Positions 1 through 7,644 of a stretch of DNA of 64,000 nucleotides are shown one piece after another. The notes under the pieces were generated by a model. The model was not told where the DNA came from. It did not search any database and saw nothing but the letters and a program-made list of their open reading frames with translations. Position numbers and translations under genes: made by a program. Within the stretch, counting starts at the first letter, position 1. Each line of letters opens with the position of its first letter. The stretch is taken from positions 1-64,000 of the forward strand of contig NZ_MRUL01000020.1 in NCBI RefSeq assembly GCF_002006995.1, written 5' to 3'. The DNA comes from Izhakiella australiensis (lineage in GTDB: Bacteria > Pseudomonadota > Gammaproteobacteria > Enterobacterales > Enterobacteriaceae).

Positions 1-580
1 CGGCAGGCGGGCGGCGCATCAGCTCCAGCAGGCGGGCCAGTAGCGAGGCGTCGCTCTCGGCCTCCGTGCCACCACGCATGCTCGTGATGGTCACCGTGCT
101 GTCCAGCCCCTGCGGCGCACTGAGCAGTGTGCCGGCGGTGTTGTCGCCAAGATTACCCGCCATGCCGGCAGTCATGGCGCGGGCACTGACAGTGCCCGCG
201 CCTTTATCGCCAAGCCTGGTGTCTGCTGTGGTCTGGTAGAGCACACTACCGTTTATGGCACGAAACTGCAGGCCGGCAGCAACGCGTAGACCGGCAGTGC
301 CGGTAAGCTGCACCTGACCGCCTGCCGGGCTGGCGGGTTTGGGGGACAGTCCACGGGTACGGGCATGCATCACCAACCAGTCATGGTCGGCGGTATCGGG
401 AAATATCTGGCGCAGTATCCAGGTCTGGTCGTTGTACAGCCCCTGCGCCACGCCGGAGACGGCATACGCCCGGATGGCGTAATCGCTGTCGCCAGCAACG
501 TCGGCATCGGGGAGCTGATTGCGGATGTCCCGCAACTGTTGTTCGGTAATGTCGGCGAGTGCCGGTACGGTACGTGCCAT
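1..580 (-). CDS. Baseplate J-like protein (Mu gp47 type), 3' end off window
   Basis: The reading frame opens with ATG at 580 on the minus strand (MARTVPALADITEQQ) and stays open to the window edge, giving about 193 residues. The N-terminal part has the pattern of the baseplate J/gp47 family: a short conserved opening helix, a segment around YAIRAYAVSGVAQGLY, then the DHDWLVMHARTRGL stretch followed by Gly/Ala-rich beta repeats. These proteins form the wedge of the contractile tail baseplate. The start lies 11 bp after the stop of the gp46-like gene, in the same order as Mu 46-47. The missing 3' part is only a window effect. Family assignment is from remembered pattern and context, not a search. 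Confidence 0.82.
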   Translation of the reverse strand, partial: MARTVPALADITEQQLRDIRNQLPDADVAGDSDYAIRAYAVSGVAQGLYNDQTWILRQIFPDTADHDWLVMHARTRGLSPKPASPAGGQVQLTGTAGLRVAAGLQFRAINGSVLYQTTADTRLGDKGAGTVSARAMTAGMAGNLGDNTAGTLLSAPQGLDSTVTITSMRGGTEAESDASLLARLLELMRRPPA

Positions 581-591
581 GTAAACCCCGT

Positions 592-942
592 TTAAATCAC
601 TTTTACCGGAAGCGTGAACGTCAGCACATCGCCGCCGGCCTGAGTCACTGTGATGGTAAGTTTCAGCCAGCCGGTGTCGGGGGCGCTGACTTCAACGCTG
701 AGCGCGGTGGCGCGTTTATCATCCAGCAGCGGCTGCAGCGCCTGCTCGGCATACTGACGCGCCAGAATGCGGGTCTGTGGCGTGTCTTTGGCGCGAGCCA
801 GCGTATGCAGGCGCGACCCCATCTGTGGGTCGGCCCAGTAACTGCCCTTGCGGATGCGCAGACGCAGCCAGACCGCGTTGTGCAGGTCAGTACAGCGTTT
901 GCCGGTGTAATCGCCGGAGGCGTGACAGAGATAAGCGTCCAT
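592..942 (-). CDS. Phage GP46-family baseplate protein
   Basis: This 116-residue protein is the predicted small baseplate component encoded between the spike protein (gp45) and the J-like wedge protein in Mu-type tails. The middle reads RLRIRKGSYWADPQMGSRLHTLARAKD, matching the GP46 family pattern in which a Tyr/Trp-containing segment is followed by a Gly-Ser-Arg-Leu turn (here split: RKGSYWADPQ, then MGSRLHTL). The C-terminus is a beta-rich segment ending in LPVKVI. It is shorter than I remember for Mu gp46 (about 145), and no ATG exists in frame in the 85 bp separating it from the gp45 stop, so either a non-ATG start upstream or a naturally short form is possible. Confidence 0.72.
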   Translation of the reverse strand: MDAYLCHASGDYTGKRCTDLHNAVWLRLRIRKGSYWADPQMGSRLHTLARAKDTPQTRILARQYAEQALQPLLDDKRATALSVEVSAPDTGWLKLTITVTQAGGDVLTFTLPVKVI

Positions 943-1027
943 AGCGGGCAGAATGCCGCAGGCGCGGTGGAGGATGGAAGGTACGAGGGTGAAGCGGCTA
1001 AGCCCGGGGGCAGGATGCCCCGGAGGG

Positions 1028-1690
1028 TCAGTTGCGCGGCTTTCCGGACGGGCCGTTGGGCGTATCGTGAATGTGCATGCCCATTTGCACGCCGTTAATG
1101 GTCACGGCCACCGATGTGATGATGCCGCCCGTATGGCTGATATTACCCGCAAACGAGGCGGTAACGCCACCTTCACCACCACGAATAGCCATCCCGCCGT
1201 TGCCGCTGATTTGCCCCTGGGCAATCAGCTTCGCCGAGGTGCTGAGTTCCGGCGTGGTAAACGACGCGGACTCCGACGCGTTGACGCTGTACTTTTTACA
1301 GTTAAGCAGCCATTCGTCACACTCTACGGCAATGATGCGGTTACGTTTCAGGACGATGCTGGCGCCTTCATCGGTATAGATGGCCACCTCGCCGGACTCC
1401 AGCCCCTGCAAGCGGTAACGACTGTGCTCGGTGGCGATGACGATGCCATGACTGGTTCGGCCACCCAGCGGCAGAACGACTGCCATCGCCCCCTCTGGCG
1501 GGACGGTGGTGAATCCGTACTGCTGAAAGATTTCCACGCCCTCCAGGGTTTCGCCGGCAAGCCCGGCCACCTGTGCTGTCTGCACGCCGCCGGCGGTGGT
1601 GATGCGGGTCAGTACGCCGCGAAAGGCCAGCCGCAGGCCGCTGAGAGCCTTGCGGATACGTTTGTCTGTCAGTGCAATAAAATCAGGCAT
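1028..1690 (-). CDS. Baseplate assembly protein V / tail spike (Mu gp45 type)
   Basis: This 220-residue protein is the predicted membrane-piercing spike at the tip of the contractile tail. The N-terminal half is an OB-like domain (GLRLAFRGVLTRI onward). The C-terminal half is a run of short beta segments with alternating Gly/Ser/Thr, typical of the triple-stranded spike. It finishes with MGMHIHDTPNGPSGKP, the histidine-bearing tip motif seen in gpV proteins that binds a metal ion (H-x-H). Its ATG at 1690 overlaps the end of the upstream chimeric gene by 8 bp (stop at 1683-1685), the usual translational coupling of P and 45. The gene appears intact. Confidence 0.85.
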   Translation of the reverse strand: MPDFIALTDKRIRKALSGLRLAFRGVLTRITTAGGVQTAQVAGLAGETLEGVEIFQQYGFTTVPPEGAMAVVLPLGGRTSHGIVIATEHSRYRLQGLESGEVAIYTDEGASIVLKRNRIIAVECDEWLLNCKKYSVNASESASFTTPELSTSAKLIAQGQISGNGGMAIRGGEGGVTASFAGNISHTGGIITSVAVTINGVQMGMHIHDTPNGPSGKPRN

Positions 1691-4076
1691 TGTCGACCTG
1701 CTCCCAGGTTGTCAGAAGGCTCTTGTCTTTCTTGCCACGGCGATGACCTTTACGGTGACCGGATTTCGGATACGCGTCTGGCAGCCAGATACCGTCTTCA
1801 CGCAGCAGCAGCGAGGTTTCCTGGCGCTGACCACGCCCGCCCCGGAAGGTACGACGCATGATGAAATACACGTCATCGATGCCGTGCACATCGCTCTGGA
1901 CGCTGACCCGCTGGCCGGGTGCCCACAGCGTACCGGCACTGCTGGTGAACCCCCGCACCACTGCAGACAGGGAAAATCCGTTGAGACGGGCGTCCGCCTG
2001 CAGCTTGCGGGCGCGAAACTGCACCTCTTCATCGCTCTGGGCGTCGCCGACCACCACGATGCGGGGGCGGTACAGCGTCATACTGGTATCTTTGACCGTA
2101 CACCGGCGGTTGGCCTTGCCGTCTTCGTGGCCGTAGCCGTGACTCTGTGCCAGTACGGTGGTCTGGGAGTAACGCCCGCTCATGTCGGTGCGCTTTGACA
2201 GCGACAGCAGGTTGTTACCGTCACCGCTGCGGTTCATCACCAGCTTACCCACCGGTGGGGTGCTGTAGTCCGGCCCACCGATAACCAGCGTGCCGTCCGG
2301 TGCCATCCACGGCCACAGGCCGCTGGTCTCGGCGGCGCGTTTCAGCGCATCCCAGGCACTGTCGCCAGGCTCGATGCTGACCTTTTTCACGCCGGCAGGC
2401 TTTTCGGCCTGCATGCGTATAGCGGTCACCCCCAGCGGTCTGACTACCTGCGCAATCACCTCCTGCTCCGCGCTGGTGAGAAACATAATGCCGATGTTAT
2501 CGCGTTCAATCAGGTGTTTTCGGTACGCCAGCGGTGACCAGTGCTGGCCGTTGTCGCGCACGGGCAGGCTGCTGTGAGGTCGGTTATTATGGCGCTCCAC
2601 CTGGCGCTCAATCTCCTCAATCAGCTGTTCCCATGTTGGCACTTTGCATAAGGCCGCCTGCTGCACCTCGTTAAGCGCTTTGCCGTTTTCAATGGCGTTC
2701 ACCGCTGAGTCAACCTGCTTGCGGTACTTGCGTTGCGTCTCCCGGTCACCAGATTTACCCACCCAGGAGCCGAATTTCATCGCGGCACGCTTGGGGATTT
2801 CCTGGTTAAGGCGCTCAATGATGCCACGCGCCTGCGGATTGCCGGGAATACCGGTCGGGTGTTCGATTTCAAGACGGGAAAAAATACCCGTAATGTCAGC
2901 GTCGAAGACCTTGTTCTTTTCACCGCCGCCGTTATCGGAGTAATAAATCAGCGGCACGCCATACTGTGATACGGCATGGCGCAGAGCATCACCCACGGCC
3001 ACCTGACTCTCCGATACCCCAAGACTCCAGCCCACCACCACGCGCGTACACCCATCGATAACCAGCGTGATTTCGGGTCTGAACGGCTTGCCGGTAGCAG
3101 GATTGATAACTTCCATCTTCATGCCGTGGCCATCGCCGACCCAGACCCCGTTCACCGGCATCACTGACCAGTCGCGACGCACGAACGGCAGCAGGGACTT
3201 GTAATCTGAGCCGGTCATGCGACCGCGCTCACGCTCGGCTTTGGGTATCTTTTTCAGCGCATAGCGCACGGTATCCACCGAGGGCAGCGTCGACATCATG
3301 ACGGGGTTATTGCCGTGATGCTTTGCCCACTCCGCCTCAAAATCCTCGTAGGCCATCGCCACTGTAGGGCGCTTGGGAGTGCAATAAAACCGCAGAAATT
3401 CCGCCATCCAGGGATAAGACTCCACGGCTTTAGCCTTGATTTTACCCGGTGCCAGCAACGCCTGACGCTCGCCAGGCGTATTCGTCTGCTGGTAATCAGA
3501 GACCCACCCTTGCAGAGTTCGCACGCTAATTCCTTGGCGCGTATTACCTTTGCGGGCATTGGCAATATCAGCGGCTCGTTGGATACGTTCGGGCAAGGTT
3601 CCCTCCGCAGAACGGCTGGCGATGAGTTCAACAGCATCTTTACGCGTTAAGCCCTTCAGCTCGGGTACGCCTTGCGGATTCATCAGCCGGAAGACTTCCA
3701 GCACCAGCGTAATACGCGCATCGGCTATTCTCTTCTGAGCGTCGGTCAGTGTCCCCAGCTTACGTTCCAGCAGAGCTGGACATTTGCGCATGATCTCCAG
3801 CTCGGCCCGAACCTTCACAACATCGGTTTTACGCTCAACTGGCGCCACGCTCCGGCAATCAGATTGCTCAAGCACCTTGCTGTAATGGCGCTGTTTAACG
3901 ATCTCCCGCGCCTTCTCTGGCAGGCAATCAACGTGATACTCAAAGGCTTTGGAGCCAGAACGCTTGCGCACAAACTCAGGCGAGCCTGCAGAAAAGCGAC
4001 AAAGGGCCTCTCGCATCCCCTTTGCTGTCGCAGGCAGCCCGGGGAGACCCAGCAGTTCTTTTGCGACAACAAACAT
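1683..4076 (-). CDS. Chimeric transposase A :: tail hub protein P fusion
   Basis: One uninterrupted 797-codon frame. Residues 1 to about 538 are a MuA-like transposase: N-terminal Mu DNA-binding region, then an RNase H-fold core with the full catalytic triad visible as D315 (VGDGHG), D381 (YSDNGG) and E421 (GIIERLN), and a segment with HNNRPHSSLP. From about residue 539 the sequence changes to the C-terminal part of the Mu P/gp44 baseplate hub (VKKVSIEPGDSAW, then GLWPWMAPDGTLVIGGPDY). The switch is near 2455-2475. MuA is about 660 residues, so the last roughly 110 residues (the MuB- and ClpX-contacting domain III) and the N-terminal part of P are both missing. The ATG follows the ner stop by 2 nt. 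The simplest cause is an in-frame deletion. Activity of the fusion is unknown. Confidence 0.88.
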   Translation of the reverse strand: MFVVAKELLGLPGLPATAKGMREALCRFSAGSPEFVRKRSGSKAFEYHVDCLPEKAREIVKQRHYSKVLEQSDCRSVAPVERKTDVVKVRAELEIMRKCPALLERKLGTLTDAQKRIADARITLVLEVFRLMNPQGVPELKGLTRKDAVELIASRSAEGTLPERIQRAADIANARKGNTRQGISVRTLQGWVSDYQQTNTPGERQALLAPGKIKAKAVESYPWMAEFLRFYCTPKRPTVAMAYEDFEAEWAKHHGNNPVMMSTLPSVDTVRYALKKIPKAERERGRMTGSDYKSLLPFVRRDWSVMPVNGVWVGDGHGMKMEVINPATGKPFRPEITLVIDGCTRVVVGWSLGVSESQVAVGDALRHAVSQYGVPLIYYSDNGGGEKNKVFDADITGIFSRLEIEHPTGIPGNPQARGIIERLNQEIPKRAAMKFGSWVGKSGDRETQRKYRKQVDSAVNAIENGKALNEVQQAALCKVPTWEQLIEEIERQVERHNNRPHSSLPVRDNGQHWSPLAYRKHLIERDNIGIMFLTSAEQEVIAQVVRPLGVTAIRMQAEKPAGVKKVSIEPGDSAWDALKRAAETSGLWPWMAPDGTLVIGGPDYSTPPVGKLVMNRSGDGNNLLSLSKRTDMSGRYSQTTVLAQSHGYGHEDGKANRRCTVKDTSMTLYRPRIVVVGDAQSDEEVQFRARKLQADARLNGFSLSAVVRGFTSSAGTLWAPGQRVSVQSDVHGIDDVYFIMRRTFRGGRGQRQETSLLLREDGIWLPDAYPKSGHRKGHRRGKKDKSLLTTWEQVDNA

Positions 4077-4078
4077 AA

Positions 4079-4330
4079 TCAGGACGCCTTTTGGATATAG
4101 CTTTCAATCTGATAACGGCTGGGCCAGATGATTTCCGGCGAAACCCCCAGGGCATCAGCGACGATTTGCTGATAGGGCTTGCATGGTGTCCGCAGCACAC
4201 TTTTCAGCGAATCTTTGCTGTAACCCGCCTTGAGAGACAGAGCGCGGAACGACAATCCTCGTTTGTGGATCTCCGCTTTGATGATTTCAGGGTGCCAATC
4301 TGCGCCCAGGGCTTCTTTTCGATTCATCAT
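4079..4330 (-). CDS. ner: Ner/Nlp-family DNA-binding regulator
   Basis: An 83-residue helix-turn-helix protein of the Ner family, which in Mu-like phages represses early transcription after the lytic switch. The family pattern is clear: DWHPEIIKAEIHKRG, then SFRALSLKAGYSKDSLKSVLR as the helix-turn-helix, then PYQQIVADALGVSPEIIWPSRY, the tail shared with Nlp/SfsB host proteins. It lies first in the leftward early operon, directly before transposase A, and faces the divergent repressor gene across a 160-bp control region. Two adjacent ATG codons are possible starts; the first is used here. A host nlp gene would not sit next to transposase A, so phage ner is preferred. Confidence 0.85.
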   Translation of the reverse strand: MMNRKEALGADWHPEIIKAEIHKRGLSFRALSLKAGYSKDSLKSVLRTPCKPYQQIVADALGVSPEIIWPSRYQIESYIQKAS

Positions 4331-4358
4331 TCATCTATCCTAAAAAGTTAACCATGCG

Positions 4359-4376
4359 GATAACCGGGCGGTTATC
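4359..4376. promoter_or_regulatory. Candidate operator between ner and the repressor gene
   Basis: An 18-bp inverted repeat, GATAACCG-GG-CGGTTATC, with perfect 8-bp arms, lies in the divergent region between ner and the repressor gene, 29 bp upstream of the ner ATG. Position and symmetry fit a binding site for Ner or for the lysogeny repressor. Which protein binds is not shown by the sequence. Confidence 0.5.
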
Positions 4377-4490
4377 TCTACGGGTAAAAGATTAAGACCA
4401 AAAAGAACGAATATCAAGTATTTTTCACAACTCTTTTCGCTCTTTTATTTCTTTATGCATTTCAATTAGATAGGTTGAAAAGTACGTAAA

Positions 4491-5108
4491 ATGAGAAAAG
4501 CACCAGATCGTTCTTTTCCTGATGAAGCAAAAGAACCTGTTATCCATAGAGTTTTTCAGCTTGTAGATCGCTATCCCTCAAGATCCGAAGCTGCAAGGGC
4601 GTGGGGTATGAAAGTCAGTACCCTTCAAAATTATTACAAGCGTAAGGATATCAACCCAACTCCACGCAAAGCCCAGCTGCTCAAGATAGCGGAACAGGAA
4701 GGAGTTACTTTAGATTGGCTACTTACAGGGGATGGGAAGGCACCACTCAAACCCGAAAAAAAGAACGAAATGAATGACTCATTCCGAAAGACGCATTCAT
4801 CTACAAACATGACAAAAGCAGATGAGAAAATATTAGAGCTATTATCTTTTTTGTCCCAGGATGAAAAAGATAAATTCCTTGAAGTCCTAGTCCGAAAGGG
4901 CATCGAGGTGGTTCTCTACTTGCTGGACGAGGACAACATAAAGCTGCTGAAGCTTGATCGGGTCATGAAGGAGAAGGTGCTTGGCTTGCAGCCTAAAACG
5001 CTTGAGGAGGCGGCTCGTCTTGATGAAGGGGCTAGAGAGTGTGGTTCCGATAATTTGGGCGAAACAGCCCCCCAAAGCCTAGCATCTAATCACAAGCAGG
5101 CTGGTTGA
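4491..5108 (+). CDS. CI-like lysogeny repressor of the Mu-like prophage
   Basis: This 205-residue protein is transcribed away from ner and A, the usual place of the Mu-like repressor. The N-terminus has a repressor-type helix-turn-helix (PSRSEAARAWGMKVSTLQNYYKR) followed by EQEGVTLDWLLTGDG, a motif common in phage CI-type repressors. The rest is charged and helical (DEKILELLSFLSQDEKDKF) with no visible S24 peptidase Ser/Lys pair, so RecA-triggered self-cleavage is not predicted. The C-terminal 30 residues look disordered. The coding sequence is more AT-rich than the neighbouring core genes. It probably keeps the remnant's early operon silent. Confidence 0.8.
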   Translation: MRKAPDRSFPDEAKEPVIHRVFQLVDRYPSRSEAARAWGMKVSTLQNYYKRKDINPTPRKAQLLKIAEQEGVTLDWLLTGDGKAPLKPEKKNEMNDSFRKTHSSTNMTKADEKILELLSFLSQDEKDKFLEVLVRKGIEVVLYLLDEDNIKLLKLDRVMKEKVLGLQPKTLEEAARLDEGARECGSDNLGETAPQSLASNHKQAG

Positions 5109-5233
5109 GTAACGGTAGGTGGTAATTTCCATGTTATCAACATAATCAACCAGTCGATCTCATGAAGTAACCAACCGTTTAAATGCACTTTAAACTCACG
5201 CAAACCACAATCATTCGAGTGCAGAATTTATTA

Positions 5234-5263
5234 CGAAAAAATCATTTTTAAGTCATTTTTTCG
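5234..5263. repeat. Inverted CGAAAAAAT pair, probable transposase end sites
   Basis: CGAAAAAAT at 5234-5242 and its reverse complement ATTTTTTCG at 5255-5263 lie 12 bp apart, close to the inferred prophage terminus. Mu end sites carry a CGAAAA core, so these are reasonable L1/L2 transposase-binding candidates. Opposite orientation is unlike Mu L1, so the role is tentative. Confidence 0.45.
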
Positions 5264-5430
5264 CAGTAGTGCAAAATCACTAAACCCCTCACAAGCCGCG
5301 CCGCTGTTGAGTTCGCGGCCGCCAGGAAAATATCCGATCAGTGCAGAAATGATTTCCTCCCCACAAGCCGCTGCCCGGGCGAACGGAACGAGACCCACCG
5401 CAGGTGAAATAAACACCCGAAGCCCGGGGT

Positions 5431-5461
5431 CAAGGGGGCCATAACGCCAATGGCCCCCTTG
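5431..5461. terminator. Inverted repeat downstream of ushA
   Basis: Two perfect 11-bp arms (CAAGGGGGCCA and TGGCCCCCTTG) flank a 9-nt loop, starting 14 bp after the ushA stop. The stem is very stable. No T tract follows on either strand, so it may act as an mRNA 3' end stabiliser or a weak terminator. Confidence 0.5.
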
Positions 5462-5474
5462 CCCGCCGCCCGCT

Positions 5475-7145
5475 TTACATAGCATCGCGCTGGTACACAA
5501 TCTCATTACCGGGGGCGAAGCTGCTGGCATCCAGCGGGCTGTGCTTCTCGATATAACCTTTCAGCACTTCCGCATCGACAAATCCGGTGTTGACGTAGCC
5601 CGGTAATTTATCAATCTCAGGATAACCGTCGCCGCCGCTGGCATTAAAGCTCAGCGTCGCCATGCGGTAGGTTTTATTGGCATCCAGCGGCTGACCTTTA
5701 ATTTTAACCTCGCTGACGCCCTTGCCATCGGCAATCAGGCTGACGTTAGCAAACTGCGCGTAAGCACCAGAGTCCACCTGCTTGTTCGCTACCACCGCCA
5801 GATATTTTTCCACCTCGCTGCCCTTCATATCGACGTAAACCAGCGTATTGCCAAACGGCTGAATTTTCAGCACGTCGCGATAGCTGATATCGCCAGCGTC
5901 GATCGAATCGCGTACCCCACCGCCGCTCATCACGGCGAAATCAGCCTGAGTGCGATCCATCTGTGCGGTCAGGATCAGACGCGCCATATTGGTCTGCTGG
6001 AAACGAACCTTGCTGCGATCGCCTTCCAGGCGCCCGTTAACGCTGCCGATTTTAACCCCCAGCTGCGCCTGGCCTTTTTTCTGGAACGGCGTCAGCAGCC
6101 TTTCCATTGCCTGATTCTTCGGAATTTCCTGGGTGTAGTTTACCCAGCTGGTGCTGCCGTCGGCATTTGTGACCTTATGACGCAGGTTAATCGGCACCAG
6201 TTCATAATGAACCAGCTTCAGCACGCCGTTGCGGAAGGTGAAATCGGCGCGGCCAATATATTTCCCCCACTCGTGGGCCTGAACGATCCAGGTTCCGTTC
6301 TGACGGTCGGGCGTACAGGGCGAGCCGGGCACATAGTCCTTCTGTTTCTCATTCTCATTTGCCATACACACCGGGTTCTGAGAATGCCCACCCACTATCA
6401 TGTCCAGATAGCCTTTGGGAAGCTCGCGCGCCATTTCAACGTCGCCGGGGGCGTTAGAACCGTGGTTGCCGTTATCGTAATGCCCCATATGAGTAGCGGC
6501 GATAATAACATCCGGCTTCTCTTTAGCGCGCAGCTCTTCAACCACCGCTTTGGCTTCCGTTGCCGGCTTGCGGAATTCCATATCGGTAAAATAGGCCGGG
6601 TTGCCGATCTTTGCCGTATCATCCGTGGTTAAACCTATAACCGCAATTTTCAGCCCCGAACGATTGAACAGCGCCCAGGGCTGGAACAGCCGCTTACCGG
6701 TACTTTTCTGGTAAATATTGGCGGAGAGCAGCGGAAACTTAGCCCACTTCTGCTGCTGACGCAGTACCGATAGCGGGTTATCAAATTCATGATTACCGAT
6801 CGCCATAGCGTCATAACCCACCAGATTCATCCCGCGAAAATCCGGTTCGGCATCCTGTAGATCCGATTCCGGCACGCCGGTATTGATGTCGCCACCGGAG
6901 AGGATCAATACCGAGCCGCCGTGCGCCTGAACCTCATAGCGGATTTTATCCATCATGGTTTTTTGCGCAGCCAGACCGTATTCGTCATGCTCGTTGTGCC
7001 AGAAACGGCCGTGGTGATCGTTGGTATGCAGCACGGTAAATTTATAGGTGCGATCTTTCACCCAGGCGCTGGCAGTAAGCGGAGCCGCTATCAGCGATAA
7101 GATCAATGCGGCAAGCGCAGCCTGTTGTACGCGTTTCAAATACAC
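5475..7145 (-). CDS. ushA: Periplasmic UDP-sugar hydrolase / 5'-nucleotidase UshA
   Basis: UshA hydrolyses UDP-sugars and 5'-nucleotides in the periplasm so that the nucleoside can be salvaged. The 556 residues compare with 550 in E. coli. A signal peptide ends at about residue 27 (LTASA). The dimetal centre is visible as D43 and H45 in LHTNDHHGRFW and the GNHEFD motif at 117-122, with ATHMGHY further on. The C-terminal nucleotide-binding domain contains IQPFGNTLVYVDM. It is monocistronic and divergent from ybaL across 499 bp. In E. coli K-12 the fsr gene lies between ushA and ybaL; it is absent here. The ATG at 7145 gives the full signal peptide. Confidence 0.95.
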   Translation of the reverse strand: MYLKRVQQAALAALILSLIAAPLTASAWVKDRTYKFTVLHTNDHHGRFWHNEHDEYGLAAQKTMMDKIRYEVQAHGGSVLILSGGDINTGVPESDLQDAEPDFRGMNLVGYDAMAIGNHEFDNPLSVLRQQQKWAKFPLLSANIYQKSTGKRLFQPWALFNRSGLKIAVIGLTTDDTAKIGNPAYFTDMEFRKPATEAKAVVEELRAKEKPDVIIAATHMGHYDNGNHGSNAPGDVEMARELPKGYLDMIVGGHSQNPVCMANENEKQKDYVPGSPCTPDRQNGTWIVQAHEWGKYIGRADFTFRNGVLKLVHYELVPINLRHKVTNADGSTSWVNYTQEIPKNQAMERLLTPFQKKGQAQLGVKIGSVNGRLEGDRSKVRFQQTNMARLILTAQMDRTQADFAVMSGGGVRDSIDAGDISYRDVLKIQPFGNTLVYVDMKGSEVEKYLAVVANKQVDSGAYAQFANVSLIADGKGVSEVKIKGQPLDANKTYRMATLSFNASGGDGYPEIDKLPGYVNTGFVDAEVLKGYIEKHSPLDASSFAPGNEIVYQRDAM

Positions 7146-7644
7146 GCCCCCCTTCGGTTAGCTAACGTTAAAATGTGTCTGTGGTGTTGCGGTGACATAT
7201 CCCATACGGAGTATTATGCAATAGGTCGACATCGTGAAGATAATGACTCAGGCTTATACTGAGACATCACGCAGCCGCGCTAATGTTCCCTGGCGACAGG
7301 CGTCATTTTTCGCGATTCAGAAACACCAGCCCGCCGATCGGTATTCGATCAATATGTAAAGAAAGCTGAAATTCCCTGATAACAGCTTAAGAAGCCAGCT
7401 TTTACTATGCTAAGCTGCAATAAAACAGAAATAAAGCCCGGGCATATTGCGGCAAGCTAAGTATCTATTCACGCTAAATCAATCAGCTAGTCTACATCAG
7501 ACGTTTAAATCCCCGTTATGGCATTTATTGTGCGACGCATGCGATTAATTTCAGAGAACCACAGAAATTAACAAGCGATAAAAAGCGTTTTGCCATAAAC
7601 TAAAAACTTACAAGTGGATACAATTGCACACAAAGGAGGCAGGA
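7146..7644. other. Divergent ushA-ybaL intergenic region
   Basis: Nearly 500 bp without a credible gene. It is AT-rich towards ybaL and must hold both divergent promoters. I see no fsr remnant, strong hairpin or recognised operator. A good ribosome-binding site (AAAGGAGG at 7633-7640) precedes the ybaL ATG. Confidence 0.6.

Larger units (their letters stand above)
1..5279 (-). mobile_element. Left part of a deleted Mu-like prophage
   Basis: Gene order read leftward from the divergent repressor is ner, transposase A fused to tail gene P, then baseplate genes 45, 46 and 47. This is Mu-type order except that the whole block between late A and mid P (B, the middle operon, lysis, head and most tail genes in Mu) is absent. 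The element continues beyond the left edge, so its right end is not visible. The outer boundary near 5279 is a candidate: a minus-strand TG dinucleotide followed 16 nt later by a CGAAAAAA motif, as expected for Mu-family ends. The element sits just beyond the 3' end of ushA and breaks no core gene. The boundary is inference; the prophage assignment is firm. Confidence 0.85.
5109..5474. other. Prophage left end and ushA downstream spacer
   Basis: No gene is seen in these 366 bp. The part up to about 5279 is AT-rich and belongs to the prophage end, with two inverted CGAAAAAAT motifs. The part from about 5280 is GC-richer host DNA containing a strong inverted repeat downstream of ushA. The target-site duplication cannot be read because the other prophage end is outside the window. 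Confidence 0.6.

Noticed and set aside
5231-5530. Possible 99-codon gene crossing the ushA end and the prophage boundary
   Set aside because: Low-complexity frame overlapping ushA, with no ribosome-binding site or family likeness.
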